DNA of 6,693 bases from Oscillospiraceae bacterium (GTDB lineage: Bacteria > Bacillota > Clostridia > Oscillospirales > Acutalibacteraceae), in NCBI GenBank assembly GCA_902766855.1, contig CACXFE010000064.1, forward strand, positions 1-6,693. The letters run 5' to 3'. Numbering within the stretch: position 1 is the stretch's first letter; each line of letters starts with the position of its first letter. The position numbers and the translations under genes are program-made. This document shows positions 5,920 through 6,693 of the stretch, piece after piece. The notes under the pieces are model-generated. The model searched no databases and had not been told where the DNA came from. It saw nothing but the letters and a program-made list of their open reading frames with translations.

Positions 5920-6023
5920 ATATTCTCACCATTTTAATATATGAAAAACTTTTACAAGATAACTGTTGTTTATTTGAAAAAAATAATGTATAATATAAGA
6001 AATTATGTTTTGGAGTGTGCTTT
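5920..6023. promoter_or_regulatory. A+T-rich divergent intergenic region
   Basis: These 104 bases separate the divergent transporter and cysteine desulfurase genes and are far richer in A+T than the genes. The plus-strand promoter is clear. For the transporter, a TATATT on the minus strand (5941-5936) is the nearest -10-like hexamer, but it would start the RNA inside the ribosome binding site and has no good -35. The true transporter promoter therefore remains unassigned. Confidence 0.5.
5966..5994 (+). promoter_or_regulatory. Sigma-A-type promoter of the cysteine desulfurase gene
   Basis: A -35 TTGTTT (5966-5971) and a perfect -10 TATAAT (5989-5994) are separated by 17 bases on the plus strand. 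The predicted start near 6001 gives a leader of about 23 bases before the TTG start. That leaves no room for a cysteine (T-box) or other leader regulator, and no IscR-like site is evident to me. Confidence 0.72.
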
Positions 6024-6693
6024 TTGAAAAAGGTCGCTTATTTGGATAACAGTGCCACCACCATGCCGTGTGAAGAAGCCGTGCGGGAAATCAACCGCGG
6101 GCTTACGGCGTTATGGGGCAACCCTTCTTCCCTTCATACCCTTGGAATGGAAGCGGAATTTGCCATGAACGATGCCCGCGAAACCGTAGCCAAGTTGATT
6201 GGTGCGCGCGCAGAGGAACTTGTTTTCACCGGCAGCGGAACAGAGGCCAACAACACCGCTTTGCTGTCCGTTCTCTCCGCGGCAAAGCGCGGCGGCCGGG
6301 TGATCACCACCGCGATCGAGCATCCCTCGGTCCTGGAAACGGTCAAGCGGTTGGAGCAAGCGGGGTTGACCGTGGTGCGCCTTTTGCCGGGGAAAGACGG
6401 GATCGTGCCTTTACAAGCCGTTGAAGCGGCCGTGACGCCCGATACGGTATTGGTCAGTATGATGCTGGTGAATAACGAAACCGGGGCTATTCAGCCGGTA
6501 GCCAAAGCCGCGGCGGCGGTGAAACGGGTTGCTCCCCATGCGCTTTTTCACTGTGACGCCGTGCAGGCGTTCGGCAAAATGCCGGTGCGCGTTCACTCGC
6601 TTCAAATCGATTTGCTTTCCGCCAGCGCCCATAAAATTCACGGGCCGAAAGGCATCGGGCTTTTATATGTGCGGAAAGGGCTTGCCCTCCACC
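6024..6693 (+). CDS. Cysteine desulfurase, NifS/IscS class (partial)
   Basis: The first 223 codons are present and the gene continues past the right edge. The enzyme uses PLP to take sulfur from L-cysteine, releasing alanine and forming a persulfide for Fe-S clusters or tRNA thiolation. Visible are AYLDNSATT at 5-13, GNPSSLH at 32-38, TGSGTEANN at 69-77, His100 (EHPSVLE, the residue stacking on PLP), VNNETG at 149-154, Asp178 and Gln181 in FHCDAVQAFGK, and the PLP lysine Lys204 in SAHKIHGPKG. The order and spacing follow E. coli IscS closely. The catalytic cysteine would lie beyond the window, so activity cannot be judged. The start is TTG at 6024, with GGAG (6012-6015) eight bases upstream. 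A GTG at 6015 is in frame but overlaps the ribosome site, and an ATG at 6005 is out of frame. In Firmicutes such genes often precede thiI, which cannot be seen here. Confidence 0.93.
   Translation, partial: MKKVAYLDNSATTMPCEEAVREINRGLTALWGNPSSLHTLGMEAEFAMNDARETVAKLIGARAEELVFTGSGTEANNTALLSVLSAAKRGGRVITTAIEHPSVLETVKRLEQAGLTVVRLLPGKDGIVPLQAVEAAVTPDTVLVSMMLVNNETGAIQPVAKAAAAVKRVAPHALFHCDAVQAFGKMPVRVHSLQIDLLSASAHKIHGPKGIGLLYVRKGLALH

Noticed and set aside
5936..5941. TATATT as the -10 box of the transporter promoter
   Set aside because: The transcript would begin within the GGTGAG ribosome site and there is no matching -35 at 16-18 bases.
1..6693. A new defence, mobile or biosynthetic system
   Set aside because: All larger genes belong to known housekeeping or transport families, there are no clustered repeats or recombinases, and composition is even across the genes.

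Overview
The window reads as ordinary chromosome of a low-to-mid GC Gram-positive anaerobe of the Clostridia type, perhaps Oscillospirales-like. That placement is an inference. It rests on strong AAGGAGG-type ribosome binding sites, TTG starts, a methionine synthase whose activation domain is a separate gene, a signal-less DUF11 protein, and A+T-rich intergenic promoters between more G+C-rich genes. No mobile element, CRISPR array, tRNA or rRNA was seen.

The left part (1-2210, minus strand) is a methionine / one-carbon operon read right to left: metF (5,10-methylenetetrahydrofolate reductase), then a free-standing MetH reactivation-domain protein, then the start of metH (homocysteine methyltransferase domain), which runs off the left edge. 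MetF makes the 5-methyl-THF that MetH uses, and the activation protein would re-methylate oxidised cobalamin on MetH. The genes overlap by 4 bases or are separated by 3. An extended -10 promoter lies directly before metF and leaves only about 23 bases of leader, so there is no room for a riboswitch.

The middle (2214-3210, minus) is a self-contained transcription unit with its own promoter, a stem-loop leader, a 284-residue two-domain DUF11 (Ig-like) protein and a strong terminator.

The right-centre (3231-5919, minus) is a three-gene unit: an AGCS-family sodium/proton:alanine/glycine symporter, an M24B Xaa-Pro peptidase whose TTG start lies inside the transporter gene, and a 59-residue protein of unknown function followed by an intrinsic terminator. 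Amino acid uptake and proline-peptide hydrolysis fit together as amino acid salvage.

The right edge (5989-6693, plus) is a divergently transcribed cysteine desulfurase of the NifS/IscS class, cut by the window end before its catalytic cysteine. All genes except this one are on the minus strand.

I found no convincing new multi-gene system. The points most worth a second look are the 59-residue gene and the repeat/hairpin cluster at its ribosome binding site, and the signal-less, cysteine-free DUF11 protein with its structured leader.
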